Numbered from the stretch's first letter, positions 1 to 12,247 are shown. The stretch: DNA of 64,000 nucleotides from Corinectria fuckeliana (GCA_019137255.1 WPDH01000109.1:1-64000); one strand, 5' to 3'. The notes: a model not told the origin generated them from the sequence alone. Numbers and translations: made by a program.

Positions 1-909
1 CTGGGTGGGGGGGGAATGTGGGGGTTCACCGAGGGTTCACCGAGAGGTACGTACCATCGATCTATGCAAGGTACGGTAACTAGCACTGAGTACCTACTTG
101 CTGGGAGGAGTGAGGGACAACAGGGACACAACTAATTAGCGAGGTAATCAGTTATTACTATGCTTGTATAGAGGCTTGAACCGGTTGTCTCTCTCCATCT
201 TGCTGGCTTTGTGACACCATGTCAACCTCAGACTACAAGGTAGCACTCTCACGACGTGATCCACCCCAACACCTTCAACCATCCCTCCCTCCCCGAAAAC
301 CCCAACCCACAGCGATGTCAGTCTCCAAGGACCCATCCCTGGAAAACACGTTGCCTGATTCACGCGTGCACCAGCCAGGCCCCATTCTTCTTCACCTCAC
401 CACTAAGATGAGTAGGTAGGTACTTACGTGGGTGAAGGGTACGTAACGACGGGAACATGAGAAAGTTGGTCAACCCCACTGTAACTCACTGCAAGCTTCC
501 CCCTGAGGTGGCCTGTACCTAGAAGGGGCTAGACCTAGATAGTAGCTTAACACCCTGTGACTTGACTCGAACTTCTGCTGGGTTGCGTTGCGACCAAGTT
601 TACCCCACCACCCATATCCATCCGTCCTATCGTCATAACTTCATTCATTCTTCTTCTTCTTCTTCTTCTTCTTCTTTCTTCCACCAGCATTAAAATCAAA
701 ATCAAACCCTTTACAGCTCTGGAATCGACACAGGGCTTGTGAAGTCACCTGAAGAAGCAGGCGGCTGGAGAGAAGACGAAGACGGATACTTGTTGTGTCT
801 GAAAAAACACACCAGCTCGCGTATCTACAAGACAGCGCTTCCTCCAAGCTATCCTCCCCCCCTTCTCTTTTGAAGCTCAACACCAACGCCAGCCATCACC
901 GCCGCCGCA
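1..909. other. Upstream region of the E2 gene, no gene seen
   Basis: No convincing coding frame. The first 50 bases hold a short direct repeat (TTCACCGAGGG). A TTC microsatellite lies just before the E2 gene and probably falls in its promoter or 5' leader, which is pyrimidine-rich as is common in filamentous fungi. The frame running into the E2 from about 795 has no ATG before 910. Confidence 0.6.
648..675 (+). repeat. (TTC)n microsatellite
   Basis: About nine uninterrupted TTC units followed by a decayed TTTCTTCC end, 235 bp upstream of the E2 start codon. It is a simple-sequence repeat and probably part of a CT-rich core promoter. Confidence 0.85.
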
Positions 910-1487
910 ATGTCGTCCACGAAGCGCATCACCAAGGTATCTTCCCATCCCCCCCCCCTCTCTCTCTCTCCCGCATCGCCTCATATCCCCCCCATACTAA
1001 CATCCCTCCTCCTCCCCCCCACAAGGAATTCGCCGAAGTCTCCCAAGACCCCCCCGAGGGCTTCACCGTCGCCCTGCCGCCCTCGCAATCAATCCACACC
1101 TGGCACGTCACGCTGCGGCCCCCGGCGCCCTCGGCCTACCACCCGGGCACCTTCGGGCTGGTGCTCTCGCTGCCCGCCGACTACCCCTTCAAGGCGCCCG
1201 TGGTCAAGTTCGCCACGCGCATCTACCACCCCAACGTCACCAACGACTCGCTCGGCAGCGTCTGCCTGGGCCTGCTCAAGCCCGAGGCCTGGAAGCCCAG
1301 CACCAAGCTGCGCGCCGTCCTCGAGGCCGTCCGCAACCTGCTGCTCGAGCCCCAGCCCGACGACCCCCTCGAGGACCGCATCGCCGAAGAGTACCGCAAC
1401 GACCGCGCCGCCTGGGAGAAGAATGTCAGCGTCAGCGTCGAGAGGTACGCCAAGACCGAGCCGACCTTTCCCCCCGTGGCGTCATGA
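910..1487 (+). CDS. Ubiquitin-conjugating enzyme E2, UBE2L3/UbcH7-like
   Basis: Two exons, 910-936 and 1026-1487, with an 89-nt GTATCT...ACAAG intron; 162 aa. E2 enzymes carry ubiquitin on a cysteine and pass it to an E3 or substrate in the cytosol or nucleus. The whole protein is one UBC fold: N-terminal helix (SSTKRITKEF), YPFKAP strand-turn, HPN at residues 77-79 and the presumed catalytic Cys89 (SVCLG). After the active site the sequence WKPSTK and the later PQPDDPL and AEEYRNDR resemble human UBE2L3 more than Ubc4/5, which have WSPALT here. UBE2L3-type E2s work mainly with HECT and RBR ligases; that the same holds here is inference. ATG 910 is chosen because it gives the canonical E2 N-terminus; the first intron falls after nine codons. 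It is convergent with the TBC gene. Confidence 0.93.
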
Positions 1488-2289
1488 GCAAAGCTGGGGA
1501 ACTGGAGGGGACCGTGGGCATATATGATGCAATGAAATGAATGGGAAATTGCCGAGAAAAACAGACACAACCAGAACGTAGAACGTATTCAAAGGGGCAG
1601 CTGCTGCCATACCACGGCGAGCCCATCTATATCCAAAACACCAACAAACCAGGTCACCAGACAAGAGCCATTCAACATTACGTTGAGATTGTTGAATCTT
1701 TATTCCATGGGATATCGCTTCATCAGTTTCCATCTACAGATGCTCCATCCCCCCTGCCTCTATCCAGTTCGTAAATGGTTCCTCTAGGTATATAAAACAC
1801 TTCCCGACAGCCTTCCCGAGCTCAAGACACTCTCCCCTCTTCCTCTGTCGTGTCCGCTGTACTTGTGATATTGTACTTTTGTCGCAGTGAAGCCGTTAAC
1901 CGTCGTCATTATGATAAACAAGTTTTCTTTTCCTCAACACGTACGTCCCTCCCATGCGTCCGTCCGTCCCTCGGTTCCCTCCCACACCCTTTTTTTAGAC
2001 AACAGAAAGGAAAAATATGGTATGCTGTGAACAGAGCCGAGAAAGTCGGCAAGAAGAAGTAAAACAAATGCAGACGCACTGCCGCTAAGTAGAATGAAGA
2101 AGCGAGCCGCACCTCTCGCTGAAACGCCATGCCATATGCAGAGCAGGTGGCTCCGCCACCTTGGCCTTGGTATGCTGTAGGTTGGTTGGGTATAGGTCGG
2201 AGAAAGAACCGACATGCTTGTTGTAAGAAAGTGTATGAGGGAGTCTAAGTCAGTGCGTTGGTGTGCACGTATGGATGTCCAAGGTCGTA
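1488..2289. other. Convergent intergenic region (3' flanks)
   Basis: About 800 bp between the stop codons of the E2 gene (+) and the TBC gene (-). No frame with coding character. It should hold both 3' UTRs and poly(A) sites. Confidence 0.6.
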
Positions 2290-5200
2290 TTACAAGCCCG
2301 TTGGGGACCTCCTCTTCCCAAACAAGCCCTTCTCTTTCGGCCGTCCCTCCGTATCTGATTGTGTCCCGTTCCAGGTTTGCGTCGTCTTGCTTTTGTTCTG
2401 CTGAACCCGGTCAAACTGTGCCTTGGCCCGGCGCTCCTGACGGCGCACGTCGATCTGGTCTTGGCTCAAGTGTCCGAAGCCGTTACGTCGCTTGAAACAC
2501 GCGTCTATCAGACCGTTGGCGTCAATCAGCCTGCGGGGTATGCTTTGGACGACACCGAACATCTCCATCGGGTCCGCAACCGACTTGATCTCGTGCTCTC
2601 CAAGCTTGAAAACAGCCAGCGAGATACGGAAGAGCGTCTTGGATCCCTCGTAGAAGAATACGTCCCATACGCGGAGTGTCGTTTCGATGGGCAGCGTTCC
2701 AATGAAGCAGCTCATAAACCATGCCGTCATGCAGAGGGTGATTGGGGGTAGGCGGTCCGTCGACAGTCGTGAAAGATCCCTGCGCCGGGACCGAGGCAGG
2801 CGGATTGACTTGCTCGTTGCCGGACGCGAATTGGGTTCAGCCTCCAAGTCACCCCCAACCTTGTCCCAGACGCCTGGCATCGTATCCCGCAGCTCCGTCA
2901 TCAGAACCCCCAGATCCACCTTGGAGCCCTCCAAGCTTGTCTCGTGAGTCCCCGGAAGGTAAATACGGGTGATGACGTTGAGCAACCAGAAGCACTGCTC
3001 CTCCGTCTCGACGAAGAGAAGCAAGAGGCCAGCCAGGAAGTTCAAACTCTGGCAGTAACCGATGCGAGGGTTATACACGGAGAATGCGTGCAAAACTCGT
3101 CGAAGCGAAGTGATGATCGGCGGCTCGTCCTCGGACCCCGGAGGCGGCACCGGACTGTGGCCTCGAACAGAGTCGGATGTCATGGTCGATCGACTCTCCC
3201 TAGCACTAGCTGAAGCTGCCTGGAAGCCACCCGGTGGCTTGAACTTGACGTTGTCGGGAAATGTGCGGTGGAGATCCCGCTCGATAGCCTCGCTGTCTAT
3301 TTCAGTTGCCTTTTTGGTTGTGAGCTTGTCATAGAGACCCGAGTGCTGGGCCAAGATGGCCGGTCCACCCGCGTAGTAGAACCAAGCGGCACCTCGCCAG
3401 TCCGGAGGAATGCCTTTGCGAACAAATCGTTTCGTCTTGGCGTTTGGCGCCGGAAATCGGTTCGGGTGGTCCGTCATCAACGCACTGTCTTTGAGATAAC
3501 CAACCCACTTCTTCCGTCGCCGGGCTAGGTATTCGGTGTAACCGGCATTCCAGGTGTCATATTGTTGTCGGCTTACGTACTGATTCTCCTTCTTGAAGCC
3601 GTACCGGTCACGGCAGCTGGGATCTTCAGGCGGAGGCGGAGCGATGGCCGGTGCTATGGTCGGTGGTGGTGAGGTGGGCGGCGAGATGAGGGAAGCTGAG
3701 GCTTTCTCGGCAATAGGAGGCGGCATGGAAGATTTAGTATCGTCGTTGGGGGGCGAAATGGGAGGGGAAATGGGGGAAGAAATGGGGGAAGTGATCTCGG
3801 CGGCGACGGGAGAAAATAGAAGCCCGTTCTCGCTCAGTGGAGTTCGTTGTTGAGAGATGACAGAGGGCTCTGAATCCATCGATTTGGCCGAGTCGCGCTT
3901 GTCCAGCTCGCGTTTGTCCATACTCCTTCGGGCCAAGTTCTCAGCAATGTGTGGAACGGACGCAATGTAGGCAGGGCTGGTGAAGATCATCTTGGACATG
4001 CGAATCTCTGCGTCCAAGGTGGATGGCTTATCAATCGAGTCTGCCCTGCGACGGGGGAAGTCCTCATCAACCTCGCCGTCCTCGACCTGGATCTGGATGA
4101 AGCTGCGATTTGGCTCCGTGTCTGAAGCCAAAGTGCTAGGGCGGGGTTCCATCTTGTAGTCACGGTTCGAATTCGAAGAGACAGGGCGTGAGTCGTGGTA
4201 ATCGCGATGCGAGGCGGCAGAAGGGGCGCGTGAGTCGTAGTAGTCACGGTGCGATGTGGAAGTGGCAGGGCGAGTATCCAGGTGGTGGCTAATATCCGAA
4301 GTCAAGGTGTCGGGGCGCGGACTGGCGCTGTAGCTAACGGTCGTTGGCTGTGCGCTGATGCTGTACTGACGGGCCGAGGTTGAAGACGCACGCCCTTGGT
4401 TGATGCTGTAGTTGCGATCCACGGTCGAAGACAAAGAGCGCACTTCGACACGATAGTCCGCAGCCGTGCCGGGTCGTACGCTGAGGTTATAGTCGATATG
4501 TGAAGCAGAGGTGTCTGTCCGGTCATTCGCGGGGTTGTCAATGTGCGGTTCTTCTTCGTCGTCGTCGAATCCCTTCTCGTACATGCCCATAAGATCGTCG
4601 AGGCTCAATTCGTCGTCGTCGGCATCGTCCTCCCCTTGGCGATCGTCCTCGGCGTCAACGTCAGCTAGGGGATAGAGCGAGGTGACGGAGCTGTCCTTGG
4701 TCAAGACACTGCTCCGCTCAGTGGCGGTGGTACCGGGAGCTGTAGACTCGGTAAACTGGGATCTGAAGCTGGAACGCAGCTCCTCACCACTCATCCACGG
4801 CGCGACAGCGTTCGGGGACGCTGGTCCGTCCGTGTTGATGTTGGTCAGTGGCGTTCGCGGGGAGGGCGCAGCACCATGTGCAGTAGGTCGGGATCGTGGT
4901 TGTCGAGATTCGAACAGTTCGGAGACGGGAGGGGAGAGAACGGATTGATAGGTTGAAGAGGATTGACACGATGAGACTGAAGGGCCACGGGGCCGCGCTG
5001 GCGGCCAAAGGGGGTTTTGGGTTGGCGAGCTGACGAGTTCCAGGTACTGGTCGGCAGGGTTGAAGCTGGGGGTGGGTCGTGGCGTGGCCGGGTTTGTGAT
5101 TGGCTGACGGATGCTTTGCTTCCTGGGCCGCGAGAAGTTGAAGTTCTCAGCCGGGGCTGAAGCGGACGGGCTGTCAGATGCACGCAGATCCCCTAGCGAC

Positions 5201-5658
5201 GACTTTGCAGCAAGCGGGAATGTCGGGGATGCGTTTCGAGAGTCGGAGGGGATGCTGTAGGCGTCGTAGGCAAAGGGCGACGGCGGATGGGGCGGGAGAT
5301 CCATCGGAGAGGCTGGGTAGGGGCTCGACGGCGTTGGCTGCAGGATAAATTTGGAGCTATGAGACAGCGAATCCCATCGAGGCGACAAGGGCAGCGGTGG
5401 TAGCTGCGACAGGTCCGGGGAATCGGCACGGTAGGCAAAGCCAAAGGGCATGATCTGGACCTTTGGTGAAGGGGGGAGCGATATAGTTTGCTCTTGCAGT
5501 ATCGGGGGTGAAGGGAGACGTGATGCATCGGCTGCGGGCACCTGGCCGTTGTCGTCGCGAAGGCGGGAAGCGTAGAGAGAGACCTTGCGGTTGGGAGACC
5601 GGGGCGAGGTTGACGGCGAGCCCGAGCCATTCGGGATGATGATGGCTGCGGGAGTCAT
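2290..5658 (-). CDS. TBC-domain Rab GTPase-activating protein (Msb3/Msb4-like)
   Basis: Single exon, 1122 aa. TBC proteins speed GTP hydrolysis by Rab GTPases using an arginine finger and a glutamine finger; the yeast relatives Msb3/Msb4 act in polarised secretion and endosomal traffic. The N-terminal ~650 residues are low complexity (Ser/Pro/Asp rich, many SPxSP and PPISP runs) and probably disordered. The TBC domain occupies about residues 745-1030: GIPPDWRG, then IERDLHRTFPDN with the catalytic Arg, then YCQSLNFLAG with the catalytic Gln, and later VWDVFFYEG. A Ser-rich loop of ~40 residues sits between the first two motifs. The C-terminus is basic (QERRAKAQFDR). The open frame runs uninterrupted from ATG 5658. 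The substrate Rab cannot be read from the sequence. Confidence 0.92.
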   Translation of the reverse strand: MTPAAIIIPNGSGSPSTSPRSPNRKVSLYASRLRDDNGQVPAADASRLPSPPILQEQTISLPPSPKVQIMPFGFAYRADSPDLSQLPPLPLSPRWDSLSHSSKFILQPTPSSPYPASPMDLPPHPPSPFAYDAYSIPSDSRNASPTFPLAAKSSLGDLRASDSPSASAPAENFNFSRPRKQSIRQPITNPATPRPTPSFNPADQYLELVSSPTQNPLWPPARPRGPSVSSCQSSSTYQSVLSPPVSELFESRQPRSRPTAHGAAPSPRTPLTNINTDGPASPNAVAPWMSGEELRSSFRSQFTESTAPGTTATERSSVLTKDSSVTSLYPLADVDAEDDRQGEDDADDDELSLDDLMGMYEKGFDDDEEEPHIDNPANDRTDTSASHIDYNLSVRPGTAADYRVEVRSLSSTVDRNYSINQGRASSTSARQYSISAQPTTVSYSASPRPDTLTSDISHHLDTRPATSTSHRDYYDSRAPSAASHRDYHDSRPVSSNSNRDYKMEPRPSTLASDTEPNRSFIQIQVEDGEVDEDFPRRRADSIDKPSTLDAEIRMSKMIFTSPAYIASVPHIAENLARRSMDKRELDKRDSAKSMDSEPSVISQQRTPLSENGLLFSPVAAEITSPISSPISPPISPPNDDTKSSMPPPIAEKASASLISPPTSPPPTIAPAIAPPPPEDPSCRDRYGFKKENQYVSRQQYDTWNAGYTEYLARRRKKWVGYLKDSALMTDHPNRFPAPNAKTKRFVRKGIPPDWRGAAWFYYAGGPAILAQHSGLYDKLTTKKATEIDSEAIERDLHRTFPDNVKFKPPGGFQAASASARESRSTMTSDSVRGHSPVPPPGSEDEPPIITSLRRVLHAFSVYNPRIGYCQSLNFLAGLLLLFVETEEQCFWLLNVITRIYLPGTHETSLEGSKVDLGVLMTELRDTMPGVWDKVGGDLEAEPNSRPATSKSIRLPRSRRRDLSRLSTDRLPPITLCMTAWFMSCFIGTLPIETTLRVWDVFFYEGSKTLFRISLAVFKLGEHEIKSVADPMEMFGVVQSIPRRLIDANGLIDACFKRRNGFGHLSQDQIDVRRQERRAKAQFDRVQQNKSKTTQTWNGTQSDTEGRPKEKGLFGKRRSPTGL

Positions 5659-8600
5659 GATGATGTGAGCCCAGCGGGGAGTGAAGGAGCAAGCTGCTGC
5701 TGGGCTCGAAAAGATGCGGTGATGGGCTCAGCGGCCCACGGGCGGGCGGTGGTTGAGCAGTCGTAGTCGTGATTGTGGTCGGGTACGAAGTTGTCTTGGT
5801 TGGCGATGTGCTAATTAGTAGTGGCCTTGCTGCCGCCTCGGGCTGTGAGCGCTGGCAGTGGCCGCGGGAAAACGAATGTGGTGGTTTAGAGAGGCCTGGC
5901 AGTAACCCTGTGCCATGGCTACCGGTGCATGGCCGGTGAGAAGAATAAAAAGAGACGCAGTCGTTTAGCTGATGGAAGAAGCGAACGAGAGGGCTTTCGT
6001 CGATGCCCCCGTCAGTCGTTTTTGTCGAGTGCTGAACGCGGGTCTGGGAGGCAAAGTTGGTAGCGCGTGACGAGCTACGAATTTGCAGTCTGGTTCCTTC
6101 CTGGGCACCGTGAAGCGAAAGTGAGAAGGAAAAGGAAAAGAAGGGCGCTACTCTTGAGCAAACGCGGTCTCGTCACTCCCGGGTTTAGGGTTAGAGCGAA
6201 GAAAATGAATGAATGTCACAACCAGAGTCAAGCTTGCTAGACTTCGTCGCGCTGCGTCGGGGTTGCGAACGACGGACAAGAGCCAGACGGAAATGACCTC
6301 GGGAGCGGAAGGGCCAGTATTATGACGTTTGTCGATGGATGGGCCGTTGGGAATCCAGGCTTGGTTGGCCCCCGTACTTGGAACCAAGAAGGCTCAGCAG
6401 GCAGTTGAGCCGGAGCACCTCAGTGTAACGATGAATCGCCGCACTAATTACTTCGTACACAGCACAAAGCGCAGCCCTGGAGCCGGAAATCGCACGCACA
6501 CGAGCACGCACCTTGCACACCGCGGTCGGGGAAGCCGGGATGAGCGGTAGCGGGTAGGATTGGGTTTCTAGGGACCGGGATTCTGGGCCGGGTTGCGAAG
6601 CAGGCGAAGCAAGGGTGTGGTTATGGCAGAAGATTCCAGACGGCGACACTGGGTAGGCAAGTAGGGTTCTGGAAAGAAGAGAGCAAGGAGCGAAAAGGAA
6701 CAACGAGATGACTTGAGCGGGGGACTGCGATGTCGTCGGCACAGTCGACAAGGAGGAGTTGATGGCAAAGGGAAGAAGTGGCCCAGTCCGTGGGAAACAG
6801 TACGCGGAAAGAAAGGCGGGCAGGTGACACAGGGGGGAACAGGCGAACAGGCCGGCCTGAGATCCAGCGTCGGATGTGCTTTTGTTGGTGTGCGTCTGTC
6901 CCAACGGCGGCTGTTCCGTTTGGTCGGATTTCTGCCTTGTTTCCGTTTTCTTGTTTTTTTCCTCCCCTTCGTCGGCAGGATAGTCTGGCTACCCCTCGAA
7001 CGAGACGAAGCGCGACGACGGACAAGAAGAACGGCCAGGTTGAATGCACCGTTATTGGCCGAGGGAAAGAAGGCCAACCCCAAGTGTCTAATGGTAGCGT
7101 ACCCGGCGCGGCCAGCGAAGTCCAAGTCGTGCACGATGGATTATTCGAGTCAGGTCAGTCAACCCAACCCAAGCAAGGTGTGGCGGCGGACGGGTGTGCA
7201 AGAGACGCGCGGGGGGCGGATTCAACGGCTAGATAACTGGGGGCGAGGCTTGTTTGCGTGAGTCTATTCGTAGGTTCTGTGCTTCGTACCTAATCGGTGT
7301 GCGAGGCAGAATCAGATGGGCCAACTGAGGAGCCGAGGGGGGTTGGGGAATGTGATGTGACGATGGTGACGGACGCTTCTGATGAAACGTCGTCAGGTAA
7401 GGTATATTGGGAGAATGGAATTGTCCGATCCATCTACCACTAGGACGGAGTATGCAGAGGCCGTTTGTGTGCGTATGCGTGTCTCGTAGCAGAGATGGAA
7501 AAGGAAGTGCAAGAGAGGAGGAGCAGCTGCAAGAGCACCGAGAAAAGAAGCCAGGGGAGGGGGAAAACCTCTTTTACGACCTCATTTCCACACTCGCTCT
7601 CATTCGGCGTCATCAACATTCATCAGGTCAAGTAAAATACTCGCTCACCGTCTCCTCCATTACCAACTGCAAGCCGCCGACGCACACCTACATACGTAGT
7701 ACAAAATGGCACCAGGTTCTTTTTCAGCTACGGTTGCCTTGCAGATAGAATTGAGATTAGGCCCGTCGGCGCCTCTCAAAGCTTCACGTGAAAAACAAAA
7801 GAGCATAAGCGCCAGTGACATAAGAGCTGGCACGCAGATGCGCTTGCATGTGCATGAGCGCGCATGGATGGGATTGGTGGTGGTCCTGGGCTGAATGTGC
7901 TGTGCTCGGTAGGTAGCCTTGATAATTTGTAGAGCATATATGCCTTAGGTCAGTGGGGAGACGAAGGCCCAGAGCCATGGCGCTGGGGAGGTGGAAAGAA
8001 AAGATGCAGAAACCAGTCTTTGACGATGATCAATGACAACAGGTAAACTTGGCATGAAAGTTCCACTGTATAATTATCTGCCGGGCTACCTATGAGCCAA
8101 CGCAATGAACAAGAAAAACAAATTCAAAGACTGAAAATCTACTATGTAATGAGGAACTACAGTGCATGGCGAGATGGCAGGGGTAATCCGGGCATTGAAT
8201 CGCTCAGAACCCCTTGGGCTCCCCCTGTATCCACTGCAGCCCACTGGACTCTCCCCTAACAGTCCCCACGTCCCCCACCAACGGCGCCGCGGTTCCTGGT
8301 GCCTGAGCCCATTCCCACATTGGATATTGGGTGTGGACTTTGTCAAGCTAGCGCCCCAGGTTGGCGCTCTCACTGGACCTTAGCCAAGCCAAGCGAGAGA
8401 GGGAGAGGAAGGGAGAGGAAGGGTAAGACGACATGGGTGCTTGTAGTTCAAGAGGCGAAAGAATAATGAGTGAGAAGCGAAAGCGACAGCCTGTGGGTAC
8501 CTATGCACAGTCGGATGCTACCCGGGGTGCACGAAGTAGCCCGCCAATTACAACGCCGCGGTACCTGAACTATTCCCTTTTTTTGCACTATTTTCTCATT

Positions 8601-11600
8601 CCAGCTTCCCGAAACACTCCTGGGAGTTGGGTCCCTCCGTTTTTTTTCTTGCCCGTATTCGTACTTCATGGTCGGTCACTCTTTATTTATTCATACATAT
8701 TCTACAGACAAAGAGGAAATTCGGTCTTTTTTCACCCAGTCCGAGTATTCGTATGTACAACTGCTGCGAGGAACTGCAACCGTGCTCCCGGGTACCTTGC
8801 TGGGATGATGCACAATGCAGGTACACGGCAAAGACGCAGCAACAAGCCCACGGGAGAGAAATTCTTTTGATTTCCGAAAACCACGCCCGACAAATGAGGA
8901 GGGCTTGATGACTGGTGACCGACCCGACCCGACCCGCCAACCGACCTGGGACTACTAGTTCTCCATTGCTAGCTTTCCAGTCAATAGTCTGGTTTTCTGT
9001 ATCTCTAGTTGTTGGAGTGTGCTCCGTATAATTACATAGTATGCACGGGGGCTTCCCACTCGTATCACACACTGACGGCGTCATAATGTAAGGTCAACCA
9101 ACCTTGACTGTGCATATCGATCGGGTTCCTTGGTTTCCGGCTCTCATTCATTGGTCTCGGCTTTTAATTTTGTGGAGGACTGATCAGCGAAAAGGATTCC
9201 CAACCCGGCTCCCCTCCCTGGCCTGTCAGCTTTCTTCCTTTTGTTCTTCCGTTTGATCTTTAGGACAGGGATGATTAGCTGTCCGTGAAAGGGCGGCCGC
9301 GAGCACTCAGCAGGATGGTTTCCACCAGCCGCCACAGTCAGCTGCAGACAAGGCTTGCTGGTAAGATGCGCCCAGCAGGGACTCAATCGTCGACAGCAAG
9401 GGAAGCCGTTCGAGGTCCAGACGAAAAAAGAAGAAAATTTCAAGACCACCAGCAACCCAGCCCAGCCCAGCCCGAACCTAGGCCTTGCCGGTCGAGACGA
9501 GAATGTCCTCGTGGAATCCCAGGTGCCTCTGCAAGAAACCAGACCCAGAACGTCCAAGACTGCCGTCGAGGCTCCATCCCGCATTCTCCCAAGTCTCAAC
9601 ATCCCAGCCCAGTAGCACGCGCAGCACATCCCTGACCCCAGGCCGAGGCGCAACTACTACGTACTCAAATGGAGCGGATGCTGACATCAACTTTCGTTGA
9701 ACCTCAGAATAAGCGAGGGAAACAAGGCCTGCACCAAGCAGCTAACAGCAAACATTGCTTCTGGAATTGGGCCTCATGTTACATAGGCCTGCGCTCTAGT
9801 ATGTAAGCCTAACTTCCAGGGCTCGGTGGAGCTCCACGCTCTAGTTGGATGGAAGTAATTACCTATGACATCTTCATGACATCAAAAGGTACTGCACTTG
9901 CGATGTTGACTGCGCGATGCCCTTCTACCTACAGTTGGACCGTCCGTCCGTTGATGAACACCACGAGAAGCCATCTCTGAATCAGACTGCGGAGTTGGCA
10001 TTCCTCCCTTTGAGGCAGATCGCCATGGACATATCCGGAGACCCAGTGTTAAAGTCTAGACGAACACCTCGAATGAGTTCCACGTTCTAGTGACGTGGTC
10101 CACCCCTGCCCAACGCTCCATTGCTCTGGGGTCGATGGAGAAGCCAATCTCGGTAGCGGAGCCGCCTCGAATTATGCCGACTCCGATGCTCCGGTCCAGA
10201 ATGACATGGACAAAGCCCCCATTCGCCGCACCCATCTTCGTCGACGTCGGCATCGACGGTCGCTATGGCGGGGTTTTGCATTTGTTTGTTTAAACATAAA
10301 CACATCCACACACCCCGATCGCGTCGCGACCGCGTCCATCCCGAACGGCGCCAACGAGCTTTTTCCTCGGGGCTACCAGCCTTGGTGTTAGTGCTACTGT
10401 CATAGTGCTATGTAGCTTCAAGCTCGCCCTGCCGCCGTCGTTCAGCCCAACGCTTTTTGCTAACCCCCGAGGCGAATTTCTTGCCCCCACCTTGGCATTG
10501 GGCCCGGGGCTTTCTTCCCGTCCCGGCCGTGCTTGGGCTTTTGGGCGGGATGGGATGGGGAGTTGGTTAGTGAGGGAGCGACTGGATAAAGCTGTCGTTC
10601 GCTGGCTACCTATGTAGGTAGTAGTAGTAACGTTAAGCCGCCGCCTCCGAGGCTAGCAGCACCCGTCGTCTGACGGAGCGTGGTGTTCGTTCCAAGTAGG
10701 CGCATATGGTGACGAGGGGCCAGCCGGTGGTATCACCATCGCAGGCTGAAAAGGCATCACCGAAAAGTGCTTGTCCAACCGAGCTCAGCCGGCCCATGTC
10801 GCATACACCTCTTGGGTCGACAGCCGACGACGAACGGTGGGTCGCAGTTGGTGTAGTATCTGAGACAGTGCCGAGGTAGAGATATGCGGATGGATGCGGG
10901 AGGATATGGAAGGGAGAATGAGACACCGAGTTGAATCAGATAATCGGAGCGCAGGTCTTTTTCCCTTTTGCTGTTGTTGACGTTCCTTTTCCGCTCCAAG
11001 TCAACAAGCCCAGCAGAACCGCTGTCTCGGGGGATGTTGGACAGGAGACAAGGGAGGGCTCAAGGAAGGGGGTCGTTGGCGAAGCTGTTCAGCGCCGACT
11101 GTGCATATATTTGTGGTTGGTCGGTTGAATCACCTACCTACTCAGACGATGCATAGCTTGATGCACAACCGAGTATTCTCCTAGGTTATCTATGAAGGAG
11201 TATATTCTCTCAACTAGTGAGAACAGGGCAAGCAAAGAATGACCAATGGGACGTCATTGGCCGGTTCAATACTAGATTGATAAGCGCCTAATCGCGAAGT
11301 TCAATCGAACATAACGCCATGGTTTCCACCCTTGCCCTTGCTTCAAGCATCAATAATCTCCCATGTCAACCCCTTACAGCCTCTACTGCACATCGCACTT
11401 ATATCACGGCCCAGCCCATCCATCTAAGATGCCTGTCATAGCGTAGCGAAAGCATCGTCGGTCCCCTCTCCCTTTCTGCCTTCTGCCTCCTTGCTCTTCC
11501 GGTCTCAGCGTCAGGATGCTGCAAGACCCCTCGAGGGTCCCCTTGCGTTCAAGAGACGGGCTCCATCTCCTTACTCTCGGCTCTGAGCCATCACTATCTT

Positions 11601-12144
11601 GGGTTACAGAGGCCCAAACTCTCCGCGCTGCGTACGATGTAGATCTCATAGTGTCCTATTTGTATTTGTATTTTTAATTTCGTGGAGGATCTCTCTACGT
11701 TGCGCCTGTTACAGACATTCGCGGAAATAGGAAATAGCTTGCGGTGTAGGGTAGCCTGCGCACCACGGACCTATGCAAAACCTTGCCAACAACTGCTTTC
11801 TTTATTCATGGCAATCCACAGTGAGGGATGGGGCCAAGCAATCTATTCGTATACCTATCAATTATCATAAAAGCATTTGATCGTAAATGCGCGGAACTGG
11901 CTAGTGTAAGGAGCTGAGTGAGTAGGCTATAATGCAAATAGAAAAAGGTTCACCTTAATTAATCAACTCTGTACTCAAAGACTGGCTGCCTACCTGGTGC
12001 ACCGCAACGTAGAGCTCTAACTGTGATATATAGACTACCTCAGCATATATCACAGTGAGCACGTTACTTCCATGTGAGGATTGATTGTTCGCAAGTAAAC
12101 AAGACAAAAAGTAGAGAAATTCATCTTCAAAAGCCAAAAAGGAA
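5659..12144. other. 6.5-kb region without a supportable gene
   Basis: Several frames of 100-190 codons occur on both strands (for example 6320-6904, 6568-7134 and 6713-7261), but they overlap each other, are Arg/Pro/Ser rich and lack family motifs. They look like chance frames in GC-rich DNA. The proximal 1.5 kb is probably promoter and 5' leader of the TBC gene. Simple repeats are scattered: GGGAGAGGAA near 8400 and GACCC units near 8926. An ATG in good context at 7706 leads to a 62-codon frame with no support. A long non-coding transcript is possible but cannot be shown. Confidence 0.5.
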
Positions 12145-12247
12145 TGATACCTGTGGGACTCGAACCCACGCCTCTTTCGAGACTGCGAATCGTCACTAGT
12201 GATGATATCACCTGAACACAGCGCCATAACCACTCGGCCAAAGTACC
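12145..12247 (-). tRNA. tRNA-Leu(CAG) with 22-nt intron
   Basis: A complete cloverleaf can be drawn on the minus strand. The acceptor GGTACTT pairs with AGGTATC (two G-U pairs) and the D arm is GGCCGAGTGGTTATGGC. Anticodon stem CTGTG/CGCAG encloses loop TTCAGG...T with anticodon CAG. The 22-nt intron TGATATC...ACGAT is inserted after position 37, the canonical site. The long variable arm (CTCGAAAGAG) is typical of leucine tRNAs, and the T arm is GTGGG-TTCGAGT-CCCAC. A TTTTT run about 5 nt downstream is a Pol III terminator. CCA is not encoded, as expected in eukaryotes. A second gene of the same type lies at 20995-21097. Confidence 0.95.

Noticed and set aside
910..1487. Assignment of the E2 to the Ubc4/5 group
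   Set aside because: The N-terminus is similar, but the region after the active site (WKPSTK, PQPDDPL, AEEYRNDR) fits UBE2L3 better.
910..1527. 205-codon frame reading through the E2 intron
   Set aside because: It uses the E2 ATG but continues unspliced in a second frame; Pro/Ser/Arg repeats only. The spliced frame gives a full E2.
6180..6195. Telomere-like GGGTTTAGGGTTAG
   Set aside because: Only two imperfect units in single-copy sequence; no array, so chance or a trivial relic.
6713..7261. 182-codon frame (+)
   Set aside because: Arg/Gly-rich, overlapped by equally long frames on the other strand, with no motif or splice structure.
7706..7894. ATG in good context (CAAAATGGCACC)
   Set aside because: The 62-codon frame has no recognisable sequence and no downstream exon could be attached.
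9144..9653. 169-codon frame (-)
   Set aside because: Composition is random, it has no family features, and it is overlapped by plus-strand frames of similar length.
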